Part shown: positions 45,683 to 53,891 of the stretch, one piece after another
How the letters are laid out: each line of letters starts with the position of its first letter
How positions within the stretch are numbered: the stretch's first letter is position 1
Assembly: GCF_020096995.1 (NCBI RefSeq)
Contig: NZ_CP083692.1
Span: forward strand, 2,170,001-2,234,000
Length of the DNA: 64,000 bases
Source of the DNA: Leucobacter sp. Psy1
GTDB lineage: Bacteria > Actinomycetota > Actinomycetes > Actinomycetales > Microbacteriaceae
Reading direction: 5' to 3'
Notes under the pieces: model-generated
Told to the model about the DNA's origin: nothing
Seen by the model: the letters and a program-made list of their open reading frames with translations, nothing else
Database searches by the model: none
Translations under genes and position numbers: made by a program

Positions 45683-46959
45683 GAGACTGCGCACGTCCAA
45701 TCGTTGCCAGCCGAGTAAGCGACAAGCGTCCCACTCTTCGTTATCGTCGTTTTCATCCGGTGGCCGGGGATACCAGGCACACCACGCTTCACAGTCTTCT
45801 GGATCCGGTAGGTCTTTTTCTTCGCCGCCTGATACATCTGCGCCTTCGACGGACCTGGCCGAGACTTGCAGGTGGCACCGTATTTCTTCTTGGATGCGGC
45901 GGTGAAACCTAGTGAGCCCGTGACCGATCCCCTTGAGATGCCGAGAGCCACCTGTACGGACCGTTCGTCTTGAAACTCAGCTTTGACGGAACACGCCGGA
46001 GCTTTTCTGAGCGCCTGACACGAACCCACCCGTTTCCACTTCGCAACGCGACCGTGGTTCTTCACATTGATGACCTTCCGGGTGACCGAGTTCACGTACA
46101 CCGCCGGATCCGCGATCACCGGGAACGCACTGTCCGGTAGCCCCTCGAGATCGACGACCTGGGTGATCGAGGTGCCCTCCACCCGATACGCAGTGGGAAC
46201 CTCGGCGTTCTGCGCTGTCCGAGCCCAGGGAGCGCCGATGTATGCGCTCTCCTCACCATCGGTGTCGAGCACGATGATCGATCCATCGCTCTGGGGAGCG
46301 AGCACCTCCCCTCCCTCACCGGTGACGTGGAACGCGTACTCAGCCGGACTCTGAGCGTGTTCCACGGCGAAGAGGGCCCTGAACACGTGGTCATCGACCT
46401 GCGGCACCAGCGACGCGTCACCCTGCATGCCGTAGGCAAGTATCCCTCCCGAATCGACTTCGTCGAGCGCGCTGCTCACGCCATCGAACTCGAGAGCGAG
46501 TGTGCGGCCACCCTCGGGAGCGATCTCCACACGCCCCGTGGCGGACACGTCGAACGCTACTGCTTGCTCCTCATCCGAAGCGAACTGTCCGCTCCCCGCG
46601 ACCTCATCGAGGCCGATCGACCCGGAGTCGGTTTCGGCTCCCCAGGGGTCGCGTATCCCCGCCAGTTCATCTGCGAGTGACCGCTCGTCGAGGGCCCCCT
46701 CATCCCCCGGCAGTGCTGGTCGGGCATCCTTCTGACCGAACTCCGACCGATCAGGATCGACGACCGTGCCACCCACGTCCGTCGGGTCCTCCTCGACCCC
46801 CTCGCCCGCGTCAGAGTGATCTTCAGTGAGCTCGACACCACTTCCTGGTGGCTCGCCCGCCCGTTCGCTGACCTCCGCGACGGCCGCACGCTCCCCGAGC
46901 GCCGGCACTGCGAACACTGCGAGCACGAGACCGATTGCAATAGCTTCATGAGTTCTCAT
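45679..46959 (-). CDS. Secreted protein of unknown function with Cys-rich basic C-terminal domain
   Basis: This 426-aa protein has a signal peptide (about 1-23, IGLVLAVFAVPALG). An acidic low-complexity region (about 25-125) is followed by a globular middle domain ending VVDLEGLPDSAFPVIADPAVYV. The basic C-terminal domain (about 295-426) has at least four Cys and many Lys. The FPVIADP phrase recurs, from memory, in actinobacterial secreted proteins with differing C-termini. No enzymatic motif is recognised. The start at 46959 is chosen because AGAGGA lies nine bases upstream; ATGs at 46965 and 46968 are too close to it. Coupled to the small membrane protein. Confidence 0.7.
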   Translation of the reverse strand: MRTHEAIAIGLVLAVFAVPALGERAAVAEVSERAGEPPGSGVELTEDHSDAGEGVEEDPTDVGGTVVDPDRSEFGQKDARPALPGDEGALDERSLADELAGIRDPWGAETDSGSIGLDEVAGSGQFASDEEQAVAFDVSATGRVEIAPEGGRTLALEFDGVSSALDEVDSGGILAYGMQGDASLVPQVDDHVFRALFAVEHAQSPAEYAFHVTGEGGEVLAPQSDGSIIVLDTDGEESAYIGAPWARTAQNAEVPTAYRVEGTSITQVVDLEGLPDSAFPVIADPAVYVNSVTRKVINVKNHGRVAKWKRVGSCQALRKAPACSVKAEFQDERSVQVALGISRGSVTGSLGFTAASKKKYGATCKSRPGPSKAQMYQAAKKKTYRIQKTVKRGVPGIPGHRMKTTITKSGTLVAYSAGNDWTCAVS

Positions 46960-47104
46960 CAACATCATTCCTCTCTATACCATCTCCCCGGTATGAGATT
47001 AGGCCGTCGCGGCTCTTCCGTCACGTTGACGCTTCTGAGCAACATTCAGTGTGTTGAGTACGCGGAGGAGCTACAGGTCCCCAGCACATTCAAGACGACA
47101 GACA

Positions 47105-47142
47105 GCAGAAGGGGCCGGGCGAAAACGCCCGGCCCCTTCTGC
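47105..47142 (-). terminator. Strong hairpin downstream of the UPF0182 gene
   Basis: A perfect 17-bp stem (GCAGAAGGGGCCGGGCG / CGCCCGGCCCCTTCTGC) with loop AAAA lies 20 bases after the UPF0182 stop. On the minus strand it is followed by TGTCTGTCGTCTTG, moderately U-rich. It probably ends the UPF0182 transcript. The rest of 46960-47162 holds only weak promoter-like sequence for the secreted-protein gene. Confidence 0.85.
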
Positions 47143-47162
47143 TTGATGTGTCCGAGGAGGAG

Positions 47163-50156
47163 TTACTCCTCGTCCGCCTCGTTCGAGATCGCCTCTTCGA
47201 TCGCCTGCTTAAGACGCTCGTCGGCTTCACCATAGGCGGCCCAGTCGCCCTCCGCCATGGCGGCGTCGCGATCCTCGAGCGCGGACTGCATCTCGCGCAG
47301 GGCGTCGTCGACCGTCGCCTCGGGTGCCGGTGTCTCGGTCTCGCCGCCCTCGGCGGGCGCCTCACCGTCGACGGTGCTTTCCGGCACGACTTCCTGGTCG
47401 CCGGCGCTCGCACCCGAGTCGCCACCGAAGAGCTCGTCGAGCGCATCGTCCAACGTGTCCTCGAAGGCGATCTTGTCGCCGAAGGAGACCAGCACCTTCT
47501 GCAGCAGCGGGAAGCTCGTACCCGAGGAGGCCTCGATGTACACGGGCTGCACGTAGAGCAGACCGCCGCCGACCGGGAGGGTCAGCAGGTTTCCGCTGAT
47601 GACTCGCGTCTCGCCCTGACGAAGGATATTGAGCTCCGTGGACACCGTCGGATCGGTGTTGTACGAGTTCTGCACCTGGCCGGGGCCAGGCACGGTGTCT
47701 CCGCGCGGCAGGGTCAGCAGCTTCAGCCGACCGTAGTCCTCCGACACTTCCCCGGCCTGGTCGCCTGCGTTGGAGTTCGCCGCGAGGTACCCGGTGAGGA
47801 TATCTCGGGATCCCTCGCCCGTCGCATCCGGGATGTAGGTCGAGTAGATCGAGAAGTTCGGATCCTCATCCGCTCCCGCAGAGAGCGTCAGGTAGTACGG
47901 CGGCTGGGGTGCCGCGTTGGCTTCCCCGCCTGCCGCGCTCACCGGGTCGTCCGGCGTGCGCCACTGGTCCTCGGACGAGTAGAAGACGCCAGGGCCGCTG
48001 ACGTGGTAGCGCGACAGGATGTCCCGCTGCGCCTTGAAGAGGTCCGTGGGGTAGCGCACGTGGCTGAGCAGGTCCGCGCTCATCTCCGACTGGTCGGTGA
48101 GCATACCGGGGTAGATCTTGTCCCAGGCCTTGAGGATCGGGTCCTCCGTGTCCCACGCGTACAGCTTCACGCTGCCGTCATAGGCGTCGACCGTAGCCTT
48201 CACCGAGTTGCGAATGTAGTTCACCGGATCCTGCGACATCGCCTGATTCTCGTTGTCCGCGTCGACCTTCATCGCATTGAAGTCGCGCACCTCCGAGTAG
48301 GGATAGTCCGCAGAGGTCGTGTATCCGTCCACGATCCACACGACTCGCCCATCGACGACCGAAGCGATCGGCGAAGAGTCCATCGTGAGGTACGGCGCGA
48401 CCTTCTGGATGCGCTCGACCGGATTGCGATCGTAGAGGATCTGCGAGCCGTCGACGACGGCGCCGGAGAGGAGCACCTCGAAGTCCTGGAACTTCAGGGC
48501 GTAGAGCAGCTTCATGAAGGCGTTGCTCAGCACCGGGCCCCCGTCACCCTCGAAGGTGGTGAGGTTCTGGCGCTCGCCATCGTTCCCCTCGGCCTCCTCG
48601 ACCACGGCGTCCTCGCCCTCGGCGGGCTCGGCGTCGACCGCGTCCTCGTCGGCGCTCGCTTCGGCTGCCGTCTCGGCATCCGCCGGGTAGTCGACCTCGA
48701 TCGGACGATCACGATCGCCTCCGACGATCGAGTAGGGCGGTGAGTTCATTCCGAAGTACACGCGCGGCTCGAACTCGCCGAGCATGCCGCTCGTCGGAAT
48801 GCCGTTCTCGAGGAACACCGGCTCGCCGCCCGGCGAACGCTGGTTGCCGTATGCGGCGACGAGACCGTAGCCGTGCGTGTACACGAGCGTCTGGTTGTAC
48901 CAGCCGCTCTGCGACTCGACGTTGACATCGCGGATCGCCGACACGGTGTCCTCGACCTGGCCATCGATCACGTAGCGGTCGACATTGAGCGAGTTCGGGA
49001 ACGTGTAGTACTGACGGCTCTGCTCGAGCTGCGCGAACGTCCGCGAGATGACCTCGGGATCCATGATGCGGATGTTAGCCGTCGCGACGGCGTCGTTCCG
49101 CAGCGCACCCGACTCGGCATCGGTCGTCGCGTCATAGGACTCCTGCTCGACCTCGTCGACGCCGTACGCCGCCCGGGTCGCCGCCATGTTCCGCTCGATG
49201 TACTCGGACTCGAGGCTGCCCTCATCGGGCGTGACGCGGAACTGCTGGATCGCCCAGGGGTACCCGACCCCGAGCACGAGGCTCGAAGCGAGGAAGAGCG
49301 CCGTGCCGATCACCGGCAGCCGCCACTTGCCCGTGAAGGCGGTGATCAGGAAGAGGAGTGCGATGAGCACCGCGATGCCCGCAAGAATCTGCTTGCCGGG
49401 GATGACCGCGTGCACATCGCTGTACATAGCGCCCGTCAGCAGGCCCTGGGGATCGTTGAGCGTCGCATACTGGTCGAGCCACAGGCTCAGCCCCTGCAGT
49501 GCGAGGTACAGGAATGCCAGGACAGCCGCCTGGATACGGGTCGCCTTCGAGACGCGCACCTCGCGGCCGTTGATCGAGATGCCGCCGTAGAGGTAGCTCG
49601 TCGCAGCACCGAGGATGAGCGACGTCAGAACGACCGCGGAGGCGAAACCGACGATGCCGCGGAGCAGCGGCAGATCGAACATGAAGAACGAGACGTCGAG
49701 GTTGAACTGCGGATCGACCTGGCCCGTGCCTTCCCGGTTCATCCAGAGGAGCACCCGCTGCCATGCGGCTGCCGCGGTCATGCCGCCGATGATGCCGATG
49801 ACGATCGGCAGGCCCCACTTCACCACGCGGCGCAGGGGCTCGATCATCTCCTGGTACCGGTCGAGCTGAGCCGTGAGGCGAGCGTAGACCGGGCGCTTCC
49901 GGTATGCGATGTCGATGGAGAAGAATACGGGGACGGCCATCGCGATGAATCCGACGGCGAACATCACGGCAGCGGCGATCCACTGCGTCGCGAGCACCGG
50001 GAGGAATCCGAGCTGTCGATACCACTGAACCTCGGTGAACACCGACGCGAACCCGAGGAACGCGACGATGAGGACCGCGACGATGATCACGGTGAGGACG
50101 AGTGGTGAGAGTCGGCGCTGACGGGCGGCCGGAGCAGAACTGTTCTGGTCGGTCAC
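47163..50156 (-). CDS. UPF0182-family membrane protein
   Basis: This 997-aa protein has about seven transmembrane helices in the first 320 residues (for example LSPLVLTVIIVAVLIVAFLG, and WIAAAVMFAVGFIAMAVPVFF). A very large extracytoplasmic domain follows with TFPNSLNVDRYVIDGQ, YGMNSPPYSIVG-type phrases and YLTLSAGADEDPNFSIYSTY, then an acidic C-terminal tail. The family is widespread in actinobacteria with no assigned function. An Asp/Glu/Ala-rich insert (about 490-530) is a local peculiarity. GTG start at 50156; no clear Shine-Dalgarno. Confidence 0.95.
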   Translation of the reverse strand: MTDQNSSAPAARQRRLSPLVLTVIIVAVLIVAFLGFASVFTEVQWYRQLGFLPVLATQWIAAAVMFAVGFIAMAVPVFFSIDIAYRKRPVYARLTAQLDRYQEMIEPLRRVVKWGLPIVIGIIGGMTAAAAWQRVLLWMNREGTGQVDPQFNLDVSFFMFDLPLLRGIVGFASAVVLTSLILGAATSYLYGGISINGREVRVSKATRIQAAVLAFLYLALQGLSLWLDQYATLNDPQGLLTGAMYSDVHAVIPGKQILAGIAVLIALLFLITAFTGKWRLPVIGTALFLASSLVLGVGYPWAIQQFRVTPDEGSLESEYIERNMAATRAAYGVDEVEQESYDATTDAESGALRNDAVATANIRIMDPEVISRTFAQLEQSRQYYTFPNSLNVDRYVIDGQVEDTVSAIRDVNVESQSGWYNQTLVYTHGYGLVAAYGNQRSPGGEPVFLENGIPTSGMLGEFEPRVYFGMNSPPYSIVGGDRDRPIEVDYPADAETAAEASADEDAVDAEPAEGEDAVVEEAEGNDGERQNLTTFEGDGGPVLSNAFMKLLYALKFQDFEVLLSGAVVDGSQILYDRNPVERIQKVAPYLTMDSSPIASVVDGRVVWIVDGYTTSADYPYSEVRDFNAMKVDADNENQAMSQDPVNYIRNSVKATVDAYDGSVKLYAWDTEDPILKAWDKIYPGMLTDQSEMSADLLSHVRYPTDLFKAQRDILSRYHVSGPGVFYSSEDQWRTPDDPVSAAGGEANAAPQPPYYLTLSAGADEDPNFSIYSTYIPDATGEGSRDILTGYLAANSNAGDQAGEVSEDYGRLKLLTLPRGDTVPGPGQVQNSYNTDPTVSTELNILRQGETRVISGNLLTLPVGGGLLYVQPVYIEASSGTSFPLLQKVLVSFGDKIAFEDTLDDALDELFGGDSGASAGDQEVVPESTVDGEAPAEGGETETPAPEATVDDALREMQSALEDRDAAMAEGDWAAYGEADERLKQAIEEAISNEADEE

Positions 50157-50258
50157 GTCTGAACTTTCGTATAGGTACGGGGACGCTGTCCACCCTACCG
50201 GTCGCGTCGGACGCGGATCGCCGGGATCAGGGGATCGTTATACCCCCTCGACGTACCG

Positions 50259-51356
50259 TTACGAAACGGCTCCTGCCGCGACCCCATCGCACGCCTCAGG
50301 ACCCGGCACGTCATCGCCCGCGGTGAAGGCGGCGACGGCGTCGAGCGCCTCGTCGAGGGTGCCGACCGGAGCGACCGCCATGTTGTCGGGAAGCCGGGAG
50401 GGGATGTCCGCGCAGTTCTCGATCGGCATCAGAAACAGCTCCGCGTCCGCGCCCGCCGCGCCGGCGATCTTCTGCGGCAGCCCGCCGATCCCGCCGATGC
50501 GTCCCTCGCCGTCGATCGTGCCAGTCCCCGCCACGGCACGATCCTCCGTGAGTGATTCAGGAGTGAGTTTGTCGTAGATGGCGAGCGCGAAGATCATCCC
50601 GGCGCTCGGCCCTCCGATGTCTTCGAGGCTCGTGTCGAGTTCGAACGGCAGCTCGTAGTCGACGCCGGCGGTGATCCCGATGACGGGGGCATCGGATCCC
50701 TGGGGCGTCTCGGGCACGACTGACACCGTCATGGCTTGGCCGTCGCGCACGATCCCGAGCTCGATCGGCGCCCCGTCATCTTCGGCGACCGCCGCCCGGA
50801 GCGCCTCGACATCGGCGACCGCTGCGCCGCCAACGGTGCGGATCTCGTCCTCCGGCTTGAGCACGCCCTCCCCTGGACCACCCTCGACGACATCGGCGAC
50901 GAGCACCCGGCCGGGAACATCCATGCCCATCTCCCGCGCCGCAGCCGCGGCCGCCTGGGTCTGCGAGGACCCCATCATCGCGGTGTTGACGGCGGAACGC
51001 TGCTCCTCCGTGACGCCGTCTGGGAAGAATTCGGATCGCGGCGCGATCCTCTGATCCCGATCGAACAGCGGAGCGATGAGCGACAACCACTTCGTCGGAT
51101 GCTCAGGGCCTCCGATGAGCGTGACACTCGTGAGCGAGAGCGATCCGGTGGTCGGATAGGTCTCGGCGCCCGTGATCGACAGGACCGGGAGCTCCTCGCC
51201 TTCGACATCGACGTCGCCGAGGGTGTCGATGACCGGGCCGGGGCGCTCGACGACGAACGGCGAGGGCGTGACAGCTGCGACCAGCACGAGGAGCGCGGCG
51301 ATCGCGAACCCGATCGTGAGCCTGGTGCGCCGCCGATCGACTTCCGAGTCCCGCAT
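50259..51356 (-). CDS. YlbL-type membrane-anchored PDZ/Lon-like serine protease
   Basis: This 365-aa protein has an N-terminal TM (about 14-33), a PDZ domain (about 145-215, GRVLVADVVEGGPGEGVLKPEDEI) and an S16 Lon-type proteolytic domain. The catalytic Ser is in IGGPSAGMIFALAI and Lys in IGGLPQKIAGA. Substrate unknown. The ATG at 51356 is chosen because GAAGGGAC lies eight bases upstream. A GTG at 51422 would add 22 residues. A -10-like TAGATT is at 51441-51436. The order UPF0182, this protease, zincin-like gene matches the mycobacterial arrangement. Confidence 0.9.
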   Translation of the reverse strand: MRDSEVDRRRTRLTIGFAIAALLVLVAAVTPSPFVVERPGPVIDTLGDVDVEGEELPVLSITGAETYPTTGSLSLTSVTLIGGPEHPTKWLSLIAPLFDRDQRIAPRSEFFPDGVTEEQRSAVNTAMMGSSQTQAAAAAAREMGMDVPGRVLVADVVEGGPGEGVLKPEDEIRTVGGAAVADVEALRAAVAEDDGAPIELGIVRDGQAMTVSVVPETPQGSDAPVIGITAGVDYELPFELDTSLEDIGGPSAGMIFALAIYDKLTPESLTEDRAVAGTGTIDGEGRIGGIGGLPQKIAGAAGADAELFLMPIENCADIPSRLPDNMAVAPVGTLDEALDAVAAFTAGDDVPGPEACDGVAAGAVS

Positions 51357-51508
51357 ACGACCGTCCCTTCTCGCCCCGCCTGCCGACTGAGTCGCCCTGT
51401 TCGCACTGAGCGCAACGCTCACCCGCCGGAAGCGGCCAATCTAGCAGGAGAAACTGAAGCCATTGCCGTAGCGTTGAGGGCATCAGCGAGAGTGAGGCGA
51501 GCACACCG

Positions 51509-52945
51509 ATGAACGAGCACGACGACTCCCAGAATCCCGACGACAACCGCGACTTCGAAGAGTTGCAGCGCATCCTCAGAGACATGCTCTCCGGCGACGC
51601 CTCCGCGTCTCCGGAGGGTTTCGACCCCGCGCAGATCGCCGCTGCAGCGGGTCTTCCCGGAGACCCTGCAGCGCTGCAGCGGCTGTTCGCCACGCTGCAG
51701 GGAGCGATGCAGCAGCAGGGCGACGGCATCGACTGGTCGATCACCCGCAAGACGGCGATCGACGTCGCCAGCAGCGAGGGTGCCGATACGCCCCGGGGCG
51801 ACCGCGCCTCGGCAGAGCGGGCGTTCCCGGTAGCGGCCCTCTGGCTCGACGAGGTCACCGATGTCGGCGCCACCCCAGACGCACCGCGCACCCTGTCGCG
51901 CATCGACTGGGTGCAGCAGTCCGTCGACACCTGGGTCGGGTTCGCGCAGCCGGTCGCCGACTCAATCACGACGGCGCTGATGGACGCGCTCACGCAGCAG
52001 ATGCCCGAGGAGCTCAGCGGGGCGCTGCAGAATGCCGGCCCCATGCTGAAGAACGTCGGCGGCACGCTGTTCGCCGTGCAACTCGGCACGATCATCGGCA
52101 AGCTCTCGGGGGAGGTGCTCTCCGGCGGCGATGTCGGGGTACCCCTGCTCTCCGGCCCCGGTCACGAAGGGGGCGCGCTGCTCCCCTCGGGAGTGGAGGC
52201 GTTCGCGTCGGGATTGGATCAGGATCTCGACGCCGTCACGCTGTATCTCGCCGTACGCGAACTCGCGCATGCGCGGCTGTTCCGCCACACGAAGTGGCTC
52301 CGGCTGCACCTCACCAGCGCGATCGCCGAGTTCGCACGAGGCATCCACATCGAGACGGACCGCATCGAGGAGATGGCGCGCGACCTTGATCCGCAACGTC
52401 CCGAAGAAATACAGGAGCTCCTCTCCAACGGCGCGCTCATCCCGCCGAAATCGCCTGCGCAGGAAGCCGCGCACGAGCGAATCGAAACGATGCTGGCACT
52501 CATCGAGGGCTGGGTCGACGTCGTCACCGCCGACGCGGTATCCCGCCTTCCGGGAGCAGAGGGCATCGCGGAGATGGTCCGTCGTCGGCGAGCTACCGGC
52601 GGGCCGGCCGAGCAGGCGTTCTCCACCCTCATCGGACTTGAACTCCGGCCTCGGCGCATGCGCGAGGGCGCTGCGCTCTGGAGACTGGTCGGAGAGGTCG
52701 GTGGCCGCCAGACACGGGACGGCCTCTGGGCGCACCCCGACCTCCTGCCGACCGCCGAGGAGATCTCTCACCCCGCACGACTCCTCGAGCGGTTGGGGCT
52801 CGCAGGCAGCGACGAAGGCACCGCGGAAGCCGACGATTTCGACCGCGAGCTCGCGAAACTGCTCGACGGTGAGACCGGTGACGGCGGCGACGCTGAAGCC
52901 ACAGACGAAGAGCCGGGTGACGGACCAGGCCCTCGAGTGAGCTGA
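51509..52945 (+). CDS. Zincin-like metallopeptidase-family protein (DUF2342/TIGR03624 type)
   Basis: This 478-aa protein is divergent from the YlbL-type gene, as in many actinobacteria. The central region ITRKTAIDVAS...RIDWVQQSVDTWVGFAQPVAD...LAVRELAHARLFRHTKWLR is typical of the family. The HExxH-like site reads RELAH (250-254), keeping Glu and the second His but not the first, so peptidase activity is doubtful. An acidic low-complexity tail follows residue 440. ATG at 51509; Shine-Dalgarno weak. Confidence 0.85.
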   Translation: MNEHDDSQNPDDNRDFEELQRILRDMLSGDASASPEGFDPAQIAAAAGLPGDPAALQRLFATLQGAMQQQGDGIDWSITRKTAIDVASSEGADTPRGDRASAERAFPVAALWLDEVTDVGATPDAPRTLSRIDWVQQSVDTWVGFAQPVADSITTALMDALTQQMPEELSGALQNAGPMLKNVGGTLFAVQLGTIIGKLSGEVLSGGDVGVPLLSGPGHEGGALLPSGVEAFASGLDQDLDAVTLYLAVRELAHARLFRHTKWLRLHLTSAIAEFARGIHIETDRIEEMARDLDPQRPEEIQELLSNGALIPPKSPAQEAAHERIETMLALIEGWVDVVTADAVSRLPGAEGIAEMVRRRRATGGPAEQAFSTLIGLELRPRRMREGAALWRLVGEVGGRQTRDGLWAHPDLLPTAEEISHPARLLERLGLAGSDEGTAEADDFDRELAKLLDGETGDGGDAEATDEEPGDGPGPRVS

Positions 52946-52954
52946 GGTGACCGC

Positions 52955-53003
52955 TCGTCCACAATGCGGCACCGTTAGTCGAGGCTGGCCGCACTGTGGA
53001 TAA
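52955..53003. promoter_or_regulatory. Pair of DnaA-box-like 9-mers
   Basis: TCGTCCACA (52955-52963, one base off TTGTCCACA) and TGTGGATAA (52995-53003, exact complement of TTATCCACA) lie in opposite orientation in the 95-bp gap before the TOMM-like gene. They might mediate DnaA-dependent control. Two 9-mers alone are weak evidence. Confidence 0.35.
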
Positions 53004-53040
53004 GCACGTCTGACTCGTCCGGGCTCCGCAGACTGGTCGC

Positions 53041-53883
53041 ATGACCGATGCCCGACTGCAGTTCCGCCCCGAGCTCCCGCTCTGCTGGGAGGACCCCCAC
53101 ACGATCCGACTCGGCTTCGACCGGGCGATCGCGCGCCTCGAACGGCCCTCGGCCGGAGCGCAGCGACTGCTGTCTGCGCTCCGCGTCGGGATCCGGCCCG
53201 CCGACCTCACGACCACGGCGTTCGCGCTCGGTGTCTCAGCTGCAGACCTCGACGACATACTGGACGCCCTCGCGCCTGCACTCGTCGAAGTGCAAGGCGG
53301 CCGGGGCAATCCGCCGGCGGATCGTCCGCTCCTGCTCGAGGTGGAGCATCGCGGGCCTCCCCCGCGAGACCTGCTGACGATGCTCACGGCCTCCGGGTGC
53401 GAGCTCATCGACCATTCCGAGCGCGAGACGCGCGCGGCCGACCTGATCGTCGTGGTCGAGCGGTACCTCGAACCGCTCGGAAGCGCCGTGCGTCGACATC
53501 GGGCTGAGGCCCCACGGCTCCTGATCAGGTTCACCGACCACAGCCTCATCATCGGGCCGCTCGCTGCAACTGCGGGGCGTCCATGCCTCGACTGCGTCTC
53601 GCTTTCAGAAGTCGACCGCGACCCAGGCCTCCCCGCACTCGCCGCGCAACTGATCGGTGCGGTCCCTGCGACGGAGACACGGCCCGCCTCGGAAGCGGCC
53701 GCGGTCATCGCACTCGCACTGGCGCGGCGCTGGCGCACCGGTGAGTCGGATGTCCACTGCTCCCGCATCCGTATACCGGTGCGCTCCGGCGCTCTGGCCG
53801 GACTCCCCGTACTCGAAGCCGTAACCGAGCATCCAGCCTGCTCCTGCGGGTGGGTCGACGCCCACGCCGGGAAGCCGCAGTGA
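53041..53883 (+). CDS. TOMM-cyclodehydratase-like (leader-peptide-binding type) protein
   Basis: This 280-aa protein resembles the E1-like/ocin-ThiF partner proteins of thiazole/oxazole-modified microcin clusters. It has a winged-helix-like N-terminus (about 20-85), a Rossmann-like middle, the characteristic GRPCLDCVSLSEVDRDPGLP segment (180-198) and a C-terminal CSCGW (267-271). Cys182, Cys185, Cys267 and Cys269 could form a structural zinc site. No YcaO gene or precursor peptide is nearby, so it is an orphan; similar proteins occupy the same position in mycobacteria. Role unknown. CAGACT lies six bases before the ATG (leaderless layout). Confidence 0.75.
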   Translation: MTDARLQFRPELPLCWEDPHTIRLGFDRAIARLERPSAGAQRLLSALRVGIRPADLTTTAFALGVSAADLDDILDALAPALVEVQGGRGNPPADRPLLLEVEHRGPPPRDLLTMLTASGCELIDHSERETRAADLIVVVERYLEPLGSAVRRHRAEAPRLLIRFTDHSLIIGPLAATAGRPCLDCVSLSEVDRDPGLPALAAQLIGAVPATETRPASEAAAVIALALARRWRTGESDVHCSRIRIPVRSGALAGLPVLEAVTEHPACSCGWVDAHAGKPQ

Positions 53884-53891
53884 GTGCGGCC

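Noticed and set aside
45129..47162. Classical tRNA-integrated genomic island
   Set aside because: No integrase and no second copy of the tRNA 3' end (attR) found; only composition and position suggest acquisition.
53041..53883. A thiazole/oxazole peptide biosynthesis cluster
   Set aside because: No YcaO, dehydrogenase, precursor peptide or transporter adjacent; only the one partner-like protein.
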